DNA of 64,000 nt, taken from Alviniconcha marisindica. Lineage: Eukaryota; Mollusca; Gastropoda; Provannidae. Position 1 is the stretch's first letter, and the number at the start of each line of letters is the position of its first letter. The notes below the pieces were generated by a model. It saw nothing but the letters and a program-made list of their open reading frames with translations, was not told the origin of the DNA and did not search any database. The position numbers and the translations under genes are program-made. The DNA lies in NCBI GenBank assembly GCA_018857735.1, contig JABMCL010003269.1, positions 10,001-74,000 on the forward strand. The letters are read 5' to 3'. This document shows, piece after piece, positions 11,250 through 22,500 of this stretch.

Positions 11250-11880
11250 TTATACTCACAAAGACTGGCTAAACTACACGACAGTGGGTCCTGAATGCGG
11301 AACAATCATGGTATACACAGAGAGCCTGCCTAAATTACACGACAGTAAGGCCTTCAATGCTGAACAATCATGACATACACAGAGAGGCTGGGTAAATTAC
11401 ACAACAGTCATGTTGGCTAAACTACACGAGTCATGTTATACACAGAGATACTGGCTAAATTACACGACAATCGTGATACACACAGAGAGACTGGCTAAAC
11501 CTCACGACAGTCATGTTATAAAACGTAGTGGACAAAAAACATAATGGACCACCAAAAAAAAAAAAAAAAAAAAAAATCAACATAACTCAGTGGACCACCA
11601 AAAAAGGACAACAAACGTAACCTGGTGGACCCACCAACAAAAAATAACTGAGTGGACCAACAAGCAAAACCAACCCCGTGGAAACCAGGAAAACGTAATT
11701 TAGTGGCCCACCAAGATGACAACGTTAGCGTACCCATTAGGAAAACAGACGTTAGCGTACCCATTAGGAAAACACTTAGCAGACCTTTCTTGGGAAACTT
11801 GGTGGAGAGAGAGAGTTAACAGACATTCTTAAGCGGTCCACCAACATAACCTAGTGGTCCAGCAAGAAAAAAAATTAATG
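11250..11880. repeat. Two degenerate tandem repeats
   Basis: From 11260 to 11520 GGCTAAACTACACGACAGT and ACACAGAGAG phrases recur about every 50-65 bases. From 11520 to 11880 GTGGACCACCAA phrases recur about every 40 bases, with an A run at 11557-11576. Confidence 0.7.
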
Positions 11881-12089
11881 GACCACACAAACCCACATCC
11901 CTTCCCTTCCCCTCAATGGACCAACTTGTATAACCAATGTATGTGTGACATTTAATTGTATACAGGTGCTGCTACCAAATGTCCCCCAAACCCATTTATT
12001 TTGGTATTGAAAATGTTACTACAGGAATGAGTAGTCACTGAGTACAAAATTGAAAATACTATTTTATATATATTATATGTTTTAGACAG

Positions 12090-12240
12090 CTGCTCTTTAT
12101 GTGTTATACCGGCTTGTTTTTAATGTGTTCAACTTAATTTAACTAAATTGTTCATGTGGCAGAGCTGGTGTGTGTGAAGAAACATTTCCGTGTAATTGTT
12201 ACGACTGCAACGGACAATAAAGTATTTTGAATTTGATGGA
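12090..12240 (+). mobile_element. Probable 3' end of a retrotransposed sequence
   Basis: The stretch ends CGGACAATAAAGTATTTTGA, a form common at the 3' ends of non-LTR elements in invertebrates. No reading frame is kept. It could equally be the 3' end of an unannotated transcript. Confidence 0.3.
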
Positions 12241-13025
12241 GATAGAGAGATGGGGGGTGGAATCAATACGAAATTATGCAAAGCTGATAAACAGGTCATG
12301 GAAATAATGCTTTACAGTGCGTTCTAATAAATCATGACACATTTCAATTATTACTCTATCAAGGCTGTGGATGCAGAAGCATTGTGTTTGGTTGCGTGTG
12401 TATCTGTTGTCCGTTAGCAACGGTGCTCCTAGTTTTGCTTTAGATCGAAGGTCGTACAGCTAAAGCTGTTCGGTCTTTATTCGGATACATAGCAAAACAC
12501 CAAAACTTAAATCCGTGTGTATGTGTGTGTTGCGCGTGTGTGTGTGCGCGCGCGCGTTGTGTGTGTGTGTACGCGTGTTTTACATCATTGCACAACTTGA
12601 TCGCAGCTAAAATAAAAATAAACCCAACTCTTCAGCAACAACTATACGGGGCCGTAAAGGAACACCAGCGCACAGTGACACAGTCAGAGCGTGCAGCTGC
12701 ATCGGCTGGGCCCTCGGGCAGTGGCTGTGTCTCGCTGTGTTGTGTGATCCCGGCGACAGAGCTGGGTCATGAAGACACTGGAGTGTTCCCCAGGACCGCT
12801 GACCCGGGCGTGGGTATGACATGGCTCTGCCGGCGACCGGAATGAAACATTGCCATACAAGTTTATTTACACTGTTCGTCGTTTGGTTTTGTCTCCCCTC
12901 CCGGATCGCTACAAGGTTTAGATTTGTATCACCATTTAACGCTACAGTACTTCCTTCCGGAAGAAGAGAGAGAGTTAAAGGGCTCTCTCACACACGCACA
13001 CTGTATAATATAGACACGCTGACAG

Positions 13026-13026
<1 letters not shown>

Positions 13027-13059
<33 letters not shown>

Positions 13060-13140
13060 TATATATATGTTGTGTGTGTGTGTGTGTGTGTGAGCGTGTA
13101 TATACATATATATATATGTATACACACACACAAACATGCT
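13027..13140. repeat. (AT)n, (GT)n, (AT)n, (CA)n cluster
   Basis: TATATA runs at 13025-13068, GTGTGT at 13070-13092, TATATA again near 13100-13120, then CACACA. The symmetric order makes an imperfect palindrome of about 110 bases. Confidence 0.9.
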
Positions 13141-13189
13141 GACACACTGTAACTCCCGCTGACACATCCACACACACGCTGAAAAGACG

Positions 13190-13420
13190 AGGTTTTCAAA
13201 AGCTGTGTGGTCTGTGCACATTTGTCTCGTGACTTTGTCCCCGACAGTTAATGAAACATTACGACGGCTCTCATCGCTGCCCATCTTAACGCAAGAGTCA
13301 TTCTGGTGGTGACAGTGTAGCGTGACGTAGGCCTACAGTCTCCCTCTTCCCCCACCTCCCGGAGTCTCCGTCCCCGCCAGTACCTCTTCATGGACAGCTC
13401 GGCGTTAAACACGTTTTAAC
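13190..13420 (+). mobile_element. SINE family A fragment, head missing
   Basis: The plus strand reads GTGACTTTGTCCC, TTAATGAAACATTA and TCATTCTGGTGGTGACAGTG. These match the body of the copies at 9637-9976 and 21605-21920 in the opposite orientation. The tRNA head is absent (5' truncation) and the tail ends near GGCGTTAAACACG. Confidence 0.75.
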
Positions 13421-13779
13421 CAACCAAACACCGACTGACGACCAGGAATTTGGAAGTAGATCTGTTGCCCTTGGTGTAACTGACAAATAACGACCAACAC
13501 CTCACCCGTTCGGAGCGTGAACAACCCGTGAAAGCAGATTATGCAGTGACGTGTGCACGGATGAGTGTAAAGCACACGGCGGCTACACCACCGTGGAGCC
13601 ATGCTGGTTGAATGCATTCAACGCCCCGCAACGTGTAGGGCAACCTGAACCACCACCACTCACGAAAACGTATTATATTCAAAGGCACCAACAAGTGTCA
13701 GCGTGATCGTTTTTCACAGAATGTCGTGTCATGTAAGTCAGCGCCCGTGTCACGTAACTTGAAAAGAAAGAAAGACAGA

Positions 13780-14480
13780 AAGAAAAGAGGGGTGGCGGTG
13801 GGGAGGGAGGGAGGGAGGGTGAGGGGGCTTCTTCGGCTACATAATGCTGCGACCCAGTTCCGCGATTTGTTCGGGGGGGGGGGGGGGGGGGGGGGGGGAG
13901 GAGGGGTGTTATTACCAGCATAATATGAGAACAAAAATCAACCTACCTCTAACATGAAGATAAAAAATCAACCAATCAACCAACCTCTAACATGAAGATA
14001 AAAATCAACCAGCCAGCCAGCCTCTAACACAGTTGATGGCACAGCGGAGTGTCAGTTCTGCTCCCGTTTTTTGGAGAGTGGGGGTGGGGGAGGGGTTGAC
14101 GTGTGTACACACAAAGCCAGGCTATTTTCCTCTGCCAGTAAAAGGTGTGGGGCGGGGTGAGGGGGGGGGCAGAACGGCCCGTGTAAGCGCCTGCTTCGCT
14201 ACGTTCGTTTTGTTGCGTCTCCTCAACGTGTGTGTGTTAAGAGGTGGCACTGGCAGTATGGTAGGGTGGGAGTTGGGGTGGGTCGGGGGGCCTGAACTCT
14301 GTGTGTGTGTTGAAAGGGGTGGTGCTTGGGGTGGCGGGAGGAGGGGGGGGGGGAGAAAAGCGGCGCTCGAGAGCTCGTGGCGCCAAGCAATTGCTTTTTT
14401 TTTTTTTTTTTTTTTAAATTGGGTTCAAATGGCAGTCCAGTCGGATATTTGCCTTACTGGGAAAAGAAAAAGCATGTATC

Positions 14481-14512
<32 letters not shown>

Positions 14513-14770
14513 ATCTTGCTATAGCCGACACGATCTGGGTGGTGGGGGCGTGCTGGGGAAGGGGTGGAGTGTGTTGGGAATGGTGGTGGTGTTTTATGTT
14601 GTGGTGGTGTTGGTTGTAATGCAGTGCCCGTGTGCATGTGTGCGTGACTGAACGCGGCTTTGTATGATTTACAGGTCAGCATGACCCCACTAAAAGTGAA
14701 ACTAGGTCTTCTAGCAGGCGACAGAAAGAAGAAGGGAGAAAAAGGGGGGGGTGGAGGATGTGTCGACTTT
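13780..14770. other. Homopolymer-rich intergenic block
   Basis: This kilobase contains poly(G) at 13874-13900, poly(T) at 14396-14415 and poly(C) at 14481-14512, plus many shorter G runs. Long proline or glycine frames here come only from these runs. No gene is supported. Confidence 0.7.
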
Positions 14771-15309
14771 TTCACAAATTCCCATGCTAGCAAGCCCTTG
14801 TACTCTTACATGCTGACACACAACTGAGGTGTGTGGGTGTTTTTTGGTTTCGTTTTGTTGTTGCTGTTTTTACAAGCACAGGAGCACAGTCACAAACTGT
14901 CAACAATATAAAAAAAAAAAAATTCTCTCTCTCTGGCTTCGCACCTAGCTAAATTAAATCAGTGGACCTGCGGTGTTATCACTGAATTTGTGTGCTGACG
15001 ATCTTGATCAAACACAAAAGGAACTGAAACGCATCCAGCAAAGGAACCTCCAAAACAGACCTCATTCCTGCAGAGAATATTTTTAACAGCAACATATCCT
15101 GCAGAGAATGTTTTTAAAACCACCCATATTTACATGCCAGCTATTATTTATGATATGCTCTTGAAAGGTGAACATCTGAAACATAAAAGCAATTATGCAA
15201 ACATTTTGATAGTTTAAAATACCAGCAAAACAAAAACAAATAATATATATACATATATATTCAAAGGCAACTCTTACAAATATACATGGAGCGATACTCT
15301 AACACCATT

Positions 15310-15340
<31 letters not shown>

Positions 15341-17720
15341 TACACACAAAACCTCACAACCAGACAAAAGATCACCCTGTTATCTGATCTGGCAAAACTC
15401 ACACCACAGACCTTGATACACCCACTCAGTACCCGCACGAAGAGCGCACGACATCAGATAAAGTCCCCAGCAAACAGAGGACAATGGGTGTACAAGGGTC
15501 TACAGCCTGCAGCTGTGAAGAAGCTTGTGTCCACCGACCGCAGCGCCTGTGGGTCAAGCCAAGCCACCGAGCACACAGCACCAGGGTATACCACGAGGTA
15601 CAGCGGAGTGTAACACTAACAGCATAATGGCAGGCTTAGTAAGTTGGTACCTGGATTTGAACGTCCTCTCCTAACCAAACTCAGTCATAAGCGAAGCCAC
15701 ATTTCAAAACTCTTCCCATGCATGTCATCTATGTGTAAACCCGTTCTCTTTGACAAGTCAAATTCACAAAATCATTCTCTACACAAACATAAAACAAAAC
15801 ATACATCAACCATAAATGTCTGAAGAGTTAGTCCCTTCAATATGCTGATATTGTCAACCGTTCTGTCTCATTTACTTATTTAAACAAATGTATAGAATAA
15901 AAAATAAAAAGGAGTGGACAGAAACAATAAAATTTAATAAAAATTAAACACACACACATAAATGCATCATGGCAAACACCAGTGCCAAATGGCAGCAAGC
16001 TGCACACACCACCTACCATCTCCTAGCTGCTCAACTAGAGCCATACAAAAAGGCCAGTTCTCAATGAAAAATGTTGGAGAATTTTCTGGAAGTCAGGAGA
16101 ATGGACCATTAGTAGAAAAAATGATAAGACAGAAAGAACAAGGAGACTAGGCTTAAAAACGAGAGAAGAGACAGAAAAAGGAATCAAATGACAACCCTCC
16201 GATTCCAGACAGGAGGGTGACATCTGACATCACTGGCCTCCCTTCATCAGGGATACTGGCACGGAGACAAGACACTATTAGACAGACCTCATCTCACACA
16301 CTATCTGTGAAACACCCTGCTGTATACATATATATATAGTCAATAAAACCCTTCAAAGTACAGCCACACTGCTAGTTTCTTCATTTCTTCTCTGTTCCCC
16401 CCCCCGATGATGTTTGTGGCCTCGCAAAATAACATACCCCTGTTGTGAGCCTAGTCATATTGTAGGTCACAGTATATGCTTCTTCTTTTCTAAATGCTCA
16501 CCTTGTTTGCACTTTGGTTATCGGTTCAGATTTGCACAAAAGCCCATGAAGAGCACCACCTCTGATCCATCAATATCGGGTACGGGTCATGTGCACATCA
16601 GCTGCTGTCTACACTTGCAACTTCATTATGTACACACAAACCACCAAAGTTCAGAGTTTTCAGCTATGTATACAAACACTGTGATCAAATATAGTCCTCA
16701 ACTCACCAGCCAACACAAACAAACTGGGAGCCCAGTAGCAAGAGATACACAACCACATACTAGAGTCGGGCGTCGTTACTACAATACTAGGGTGTGCAGA
16801 CTAGCATAGGAGCACAAAATTGCCCATTGTGGGATAATTAAAGTTTTTTGAATTGAGGAGGTAACTGTAAACAGAATCAAGAAGTAACAGTGAAACTCAC
16901 ATGCTTGTTACTGCCCCCCCCCCAACCACCCACCCCCCAAAAAAACCCACCAACAACACAACAAATAGATGAAACACACTATACAGGCACTGGAAAAAAT
17001 TCATAACCATGCAACAGTTTTTGATTTGGAAAGCAGAAAAAACTTGTTCACTTCACACGTTTTGATCGTTAAAATTTGTTCTCAAATATTTATCTTTCGG
17101 CACAAAAAGATCCTTTCAACACAAAATAAAAAATTATGAGCCTCCAAAGGAGACCACAAGCATGGACAAAGATTTGTTCTAAGAAGCAAAACGCCCAATG
17201 GCTGGGAGAAGAATGGTTCGGACAACCGCAGTACTTTCCAGCATGTGCTGTAACAACTGCCCCGGCAAAATACAGGCAGCTGTGTTCAAATGGAATCTGC
17301 CAAGCACCTGTTGTCATGCACTGTTTCTGCGACCACAAAACCCCAAGAATGGAACCGGTTTATTGTAGATTGTGTAACACCAACACATCAGATCGGTGAG
17401 GACTTGACGTTTGTTCAAGAGTTGCTCATTCAAGTATTGTTGTGTAATTATCTGTCACACGCCTACAGGTGGGAGAGTGAAGGTAGCAGGGGTGGGGGGT
17501 GGGGGGTGGGAGAGACAAAGGGGGTAAGAAAAGAACTGGAAAGACTGGGGAAGAGGGAAAAAGTAGGAAAAAGAAGGGGAAAGGGGTTGGGGGAATGAGA
17601 GATCAGCGCAGTTTAAGTTTCCGTTACCAGACATAATTTTTTAAATCACAACCAAAGATGGTTAAAGGCAATTTAACACAGCACTGTTAGAACAGATACA
17701 GAAGGCTACAGTCAGTCATT
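14771..17720. other. Intergenic, no gene supported
   Basis: A-rich DNA with a short CT/CA run at 15309-15345 and a possible retroposon tail near 16815-16855 (TTAAAGTTTTTTGAATTGAG). Part of this region may be the 3' untranslated end of the minus-strand ECT2 transcript. The first minus-strand AATAAA downstream of its stop that I find is at 17359-17364. Confidence 0.5.
17359..17364 (-). terminator. Candidate polyadenylation signal for ECT2
   Basis: This is the first AATAAA on the minus strand after the stop codon at 19473, implying a 3' untranslated region of about 2.1 kb. That length includes two minisatellites, which is odd. An unlisted variant signal closer to the stop is quite possible. Confidence 0.2.
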
Positions 17721-17721
17721 G

Positions 17722-17800
17722 AATCACATGCAGCAAATGTACAGTGAGTCTGCTTGAGAGCAGAGAATAGGGCTATGTGAAAGCGACTTAGTTATTGTCA
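17722..17800 (+). mobile_element. SINE family B tail, diverged
   Basis: The segment GAATCACATGCAG...CAGTGAGTCTGCTTGAGAGC follows the tail of the copy at 10820-10870, with about 20 percent differences. Confidence 0.5.
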
Positions 17801-17844
17801 ACTGTACTATCCAATTCTGCCCCACTGCTTTGCCCTAAGCACAT

Positions 17845-18425
17845 CTGTTAACAGTCTGCCCCAAACACATGGCCTGTTGACAACTGGCCCCAAACACATG
17901 GCCTGTTGACAACTGGCCCCAAACACATGGCCTGTTGACAATTGGCCCCAAACACATGGCCTGTTGACAACTGGCCCCAAACACATGGCCTGTTGACAAC
18001 TGGCCCCAAACACATGGCCTGTTGACAATTGGCCCCAAATATAGCGCCTGTTGATAGCGCCTGTTGACAACTGGCCCCAAACACATGACCTGTTGACAAT
18101 TTGCCCCCAAATATAGCACCTGTTGACAATTGGCCCCAACACAGGGCCTGTTGACATTTCCCCCCAAGTGTAGCGCCTGTTGACAATTTGCCCCATCACA
18201 GGGCCTGTTGACATTTCCCCCTAAGTATAGTGCCTGTTGACAATTTGCCCCATCACAGGGCCTGTTGACATTTCCCCCCAAGTATAGTGCCTGTTGACAA
18301 TTTGCCCCATCACAGGGCCTGTTGACATTTTCCCCCAAGTATAGCGCCTGTTGACAATTTGCCCCATCACAGGGCCTGTTGACATTTTGCCCCAAATACA
18401 GGACCTGTGGACAATCTTCCATTTG
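17845..18425. repeat. Minisatellite, 29-bp unit, about 20 copies
   Basis: The unit GCCTGTTGACAACTGGCCCC plus AAACACATG repeats at 29 bases from 17872 to 18090. To the right it becomes an alternating pair of related units with TTGCCCCATCACAGG and TTTCCCCCCAAGTATAG. It lies just beyond the ECT2 stop and may be in its 3' UTR. Confidence 0.95.
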
Positions 18426-18639
18426 CAGTGCAGTCCTGTGTAAATACTCCTGTTCCAGTTGTGGACAACCGTATAATGGTAATGCTCAGATTAGTTCGTA
18501 GCTGTGTAATAAACTACAAGGGGAAGAAAAGAATGTCTTCAGTCTGTCTACATCAAGAGGTAACAGTCTGTTTCTTGATGGTCTCCATTAGTAAAGTCTG
18601 GTGTTTACATGGGGTGTGCATGCGACGAAGATGCTTTTG

Positions 18640-19430
18640 CTGTGGAGTCTCTTCACACATGGCATCTCATTGCTTGAGAGATATGCATTTACTGTTGCTT
18701 AAGCTTTTACTTGAGATCTAATCACTGCCTACACATGTACTTTGAACATCAGATTACCTGAGAAATCTCATTGCTTGAGATGCATGTACTTTCATAACTT
18801 GAGAGATCTCATTGCTTCAGAAATATGTACTTTCATAATTCAAGAGATCTTACTGCTTGAGAAACTTGTACTTTCATAGAGAGATCTCGTTGCTTGAGAA
18901 ACATGTACTTTCATAACTCAAGAGCTTTCATTGCTTGAGAAACATGTACTTTCATAACTCATTAGCTGTCATTGCTTGAGACGCATGTACTTTCATAACC
19001 TGAGATTTCTTTGCTTGAGAAACATGTTCCCTTGTAAACTGAGAAACCTTACTGCTTGAGATGCGTCCTTCCAAAATAACTTTACCTGAGATCCCATGCA
19101 CTTTCTGCATGTCTTTACTTGAGAGATCTCATCCTGTGAAATACTTGTAACTTGAAAACCACTTTACTTGAGAGATACACACCTTCAACACTCCTTTTCC
19201 TGAGAAATCCCATCCCTTGAGATACACGTACTTTGAAAACCACTTTGCTTGAATGATCTGATCCAGTTTCAACACCTCAATTTTTGAGTGGTCTCATTCC
19301 TTGAAACACTTAAAGTGTACTTTGAAAACCAGTTTACTTGAAAGACCCGATCTCGTTTCAACACCTCTTTTCTTGAGAGGTCTCATCACATGCGATACTT
19401 GTACTTTCTAAACTCTACTTGGGAGATTTT
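18640..19430. repeat. Degenerate repeat, about 40-60 bp units
   Basis: Phrases TCATTGCTTGAGAAACATG and TACTTTCATAACTTGAGAG recur with many changes through to about 50 bases below the ECT2 stop codon. If the 3' UTR extends this far, the mature message contains the repeat. Confidence 0.75.
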
Positions 19431-19472
19431 GTCACTTGAATCACTTTGGTTGGAGAAGTGCTCTTGCTCCTG

Positions 19473-19598
19473 TCACTTGAAGTACTTGCTGGCCGACTGG
19501 GGGCCAATGGTGGCCCATCTGGAAGATCCTTTGCTTTTGGGCGTTTTGAGGGACCGAGGAGTGGTGGCTGTGGCAAACTGCATGGGAGAGCTCTCCTC
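19473..19598 (-). CDS. ECT2: ECT2 exon 24 (residues 883-923, stop)
   Basis: Encodes a Ser/Thr/Pro tail with TTPRSLKTPKSKGSS and ends SASKYFK then TGA. Acceptor TGTGGTTTCAG. Two TP sites again suit mitotic kinases. Exons 23 and 24 both begin Glu-Glu-Ser. Confidence 0.85.
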   Translation of the reverse strand, partial: EESSPMQFATATTPRSLKTPKSKGSSRWATIGPQSASKYFK

Positions 19599-22500
19599 CT
19601 GAAACCACATGCAGATGGGCATCAACTGTTTTGTCGTTGGCTTTTTACACAAGACATAAAACAATGATTCCACATCTACATCATATATAAAATGCTAAAA
19701 AATAAATTAAAAAAGCCCTACTGGCCATCTTTGTGAAACACAGGACAGATGAGGGTCTATCTTCAGGTCTACTGGCCACCTTTGTGAAACACTGGACAGA
19801 TGAGGGTCTATCTTCATGTCTACTGGCCACCTTTGTGAAACAAGGGACAGATGGGGGTCTATCATCAGGTCTACTGGCACCCTTTGGGAGTCACAGGACA
19901 GATGGGGTCTATCATCAGATCCACTGGCCATCAGGTCTACTGGCTGCCTTTGCATGACACAAGACAGATGGGGTCTATCATCAGGTCTACTGGCACCCTC
20001 TGTGAGACTCAGGGTAGATGAAGAGATGGAGAAGGGAAGCTGGCTTGTGCTGTGACTGACCTGCAAGGAGTACGCCCCCAGGCTGATGCAGTCGCTGTCC
20101 TCAAAGTGCGACATCCCTGATGGTGACTCCTCCTGCCATCATAGCCACAGAACAGTCATAAAAATAAAATAAAAATAGCATGGCAAAAAGAGAACAGTAA
20201 TAATCTCTTTTTTTAGCATGGCAACAAGAGCACAGTAATATTTTTTTAGCATGGCAACAAGAGAACAGTAATAATCTTTTTTTTTAGCATGGCAACAAGA
20301 GAACAGTAATAAAAAATTAAAAAATTAGCATGGCAACAAAGACTAAAAGAACACTAAACACACACACACACGTTACAATTATAGCATTTACTCTTTAATG
20401 CAGGAACAAAGATTAAAAGCATACCAAACACACACACTCAACATATTATTATCACAGCATTTACTCTTCAGTGTGGCAACAAAGATTAAAAGCATACGAT
20501 ACCACACACACAACATACTATTATCACAGCATTTACTCTTCACTGCTGTGATAATGATTTGTGTGTTTGGCATGCTTTTAGTCTTTGTCGCCCTGGTAAA
20601 ATATTAGTCTATGGTTTATTCTGTTTCTCACTGTGCACTGCAAGACAAATGTCCTTGTAAACTTGTACTGGGACAGGAAGGCAATGGTCTGAAGAGAGGG
20701 GTGACCTCTTACTGGGCTGGGTTCGTACAGAAAAAAATCCTTTCAAATTTCGCAAACTTTTCACAAACCTTTTTACAAAACCAGGCACGGAAAAGCAACA
20801 TGAAGGTATGCAACTCTTCCGCACATCCGGTAAAGGGGCGCAACCCTTACTGTAGCTGATGGCTGACGCACTCTATCAGTCATAACTGATAGGAAGTGCG
20901 TTCTTTGTGATTTCACACAGCAAATTTAAAAAAAAAAACTACAAAAAAACTACTGAGTACTGTTCAGTCTTGGGAAGTGCAGTTTCTGACTGACAAGCTG
21001 ATAGTTTTTTTCCCAGCACCCTGAAGACCACAAAATTCACAAACTTTCACAGACCCCACTCAGTTTTCACAGACTTTCAAGGCCTTGAAAAGTGTATCCT
21101 ATTTCCCCCAAACTTTCAAAGACCTTCAAAGACCATGCGAACCCTGCTGGGGTTCATTTCCATGGCAACAGGATGGCAGCGGACTTGAGAGGGGTGTGAC
21201 CTCTCAGGGAGCGTTGCACTGTACTGACCGTCAGATCGAAAGTGCTGGCCATGCGTCGGGAGCTGGCCAGGTCCCCGCCCGGCGTGTCCCGCATGAAGGG
21301 GCTGAAGACGTGTGACACCGCTCGCTTCAACTTGCCCGGTGTCCGGTTGATGGAGAACGCCCGACTCACTCGCTTCGAGATCCTGTTTTCACAGAGGAGT
21401 AGGAAACATGGTGCTTCACGTCAACAGAAACCATAGTGCTTACAAGGGACGGGAAGAAAGTAACTTGGTGTTTTACGCCCAACAAGAGATGAGAAGAAGG
21501 GGGGGAAGGGGGTATGGAGGTGGGGGGAAGGAGATAATATACCTATCGCTACGCTGTCAGCACCATAATCACTTGCTTCGAGATCCTGTTTTGACAGAGA
21601 AGAGTAAGTAAACATGGTGCTTAACGTCCACTGAAACCATACAGCTTATTAGGGATGGGAAGAAGGGGGGGAAGGGAGTATGGAGGTGGGGGAAGAGGGA
21701 GATTATATACCTATCGCTATACTGTCAGCACCATAACTCCTGCATTAAGATGGGCAGCGATGAGAGCCATTTTAATGTTTCATCAATTGTGAAGGACAAA
21801 GTCACAAGACAGTGTCCACAAACCACAACCTTTTCGAAGAGAAAGGAGAGCCGAAGCGGAATCGAGCCAAGGCCCTTCCGCCTACCGGACTAATGCCTAA
21901 CCGCTGGGCCAGACCGGCTCACTGAGAGAAGAGAGCAACATGCAGGCTTATATACAGGACCCAAAAGTCATCACCAAAAATACCCTTTAAGTCTTAGGAC
22001 ATGGTCCTCTGGTCATGTCCAGTACTTCACATTACACTCCTCTTGTGTGGCCACACATCCCAAAGAAACAAAATCGTTTTTCTTGAGGTTAAGCTGTGCA
22101 AGTGTCATTGGCTGAACTATGAAAGAGGTCAAATCTAAGTGGAAAATGAAAAATCTCAGAAAAGCGTATTTATTTAGAACGTATTATCATGCGCTAACAT
22201 CACTATATTCAACGCAGAATGCTAAGCTACATATCAAAACAGTTCAGCTTCAATGGCCTGGTTTGAACTACAACCAAAAGAGGAATCAAAATCAAATCAC
22301 AACACATTATTTCACGTTGTTTCTGCCTCTGTAAAGTGCATCGAGCTTAGTCACACTGGAGAATTGCACTCTCCATAACGCATAACAGCCGTTATTATCA
22401 GAACACAGGGACTGCACTCTCCACAATGCATAACAGCCGTTATTATCAGAACACAGGGACTGCACTCTCCACAACACATAACAGCAGTTATTATCAGAAC

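Noticed and set aside
21154..21228. Read-through extension of ECT2 exon 22 to a stop at 21154
   Set aside because: The frame can be extended, but a GTCAGT donor at 21228-21223 and exons 23-24 in phase with a conserved-looking Ser/Thr tail make splicing more likely. A short isoform remains possible.
21840..21920. A functional minus-strand tRNA gene
   Set aside because: A- and B-box-like sequences are present but the B box is altered and the sequence runs on into the SINE body, as in the copy at 9637-9976.
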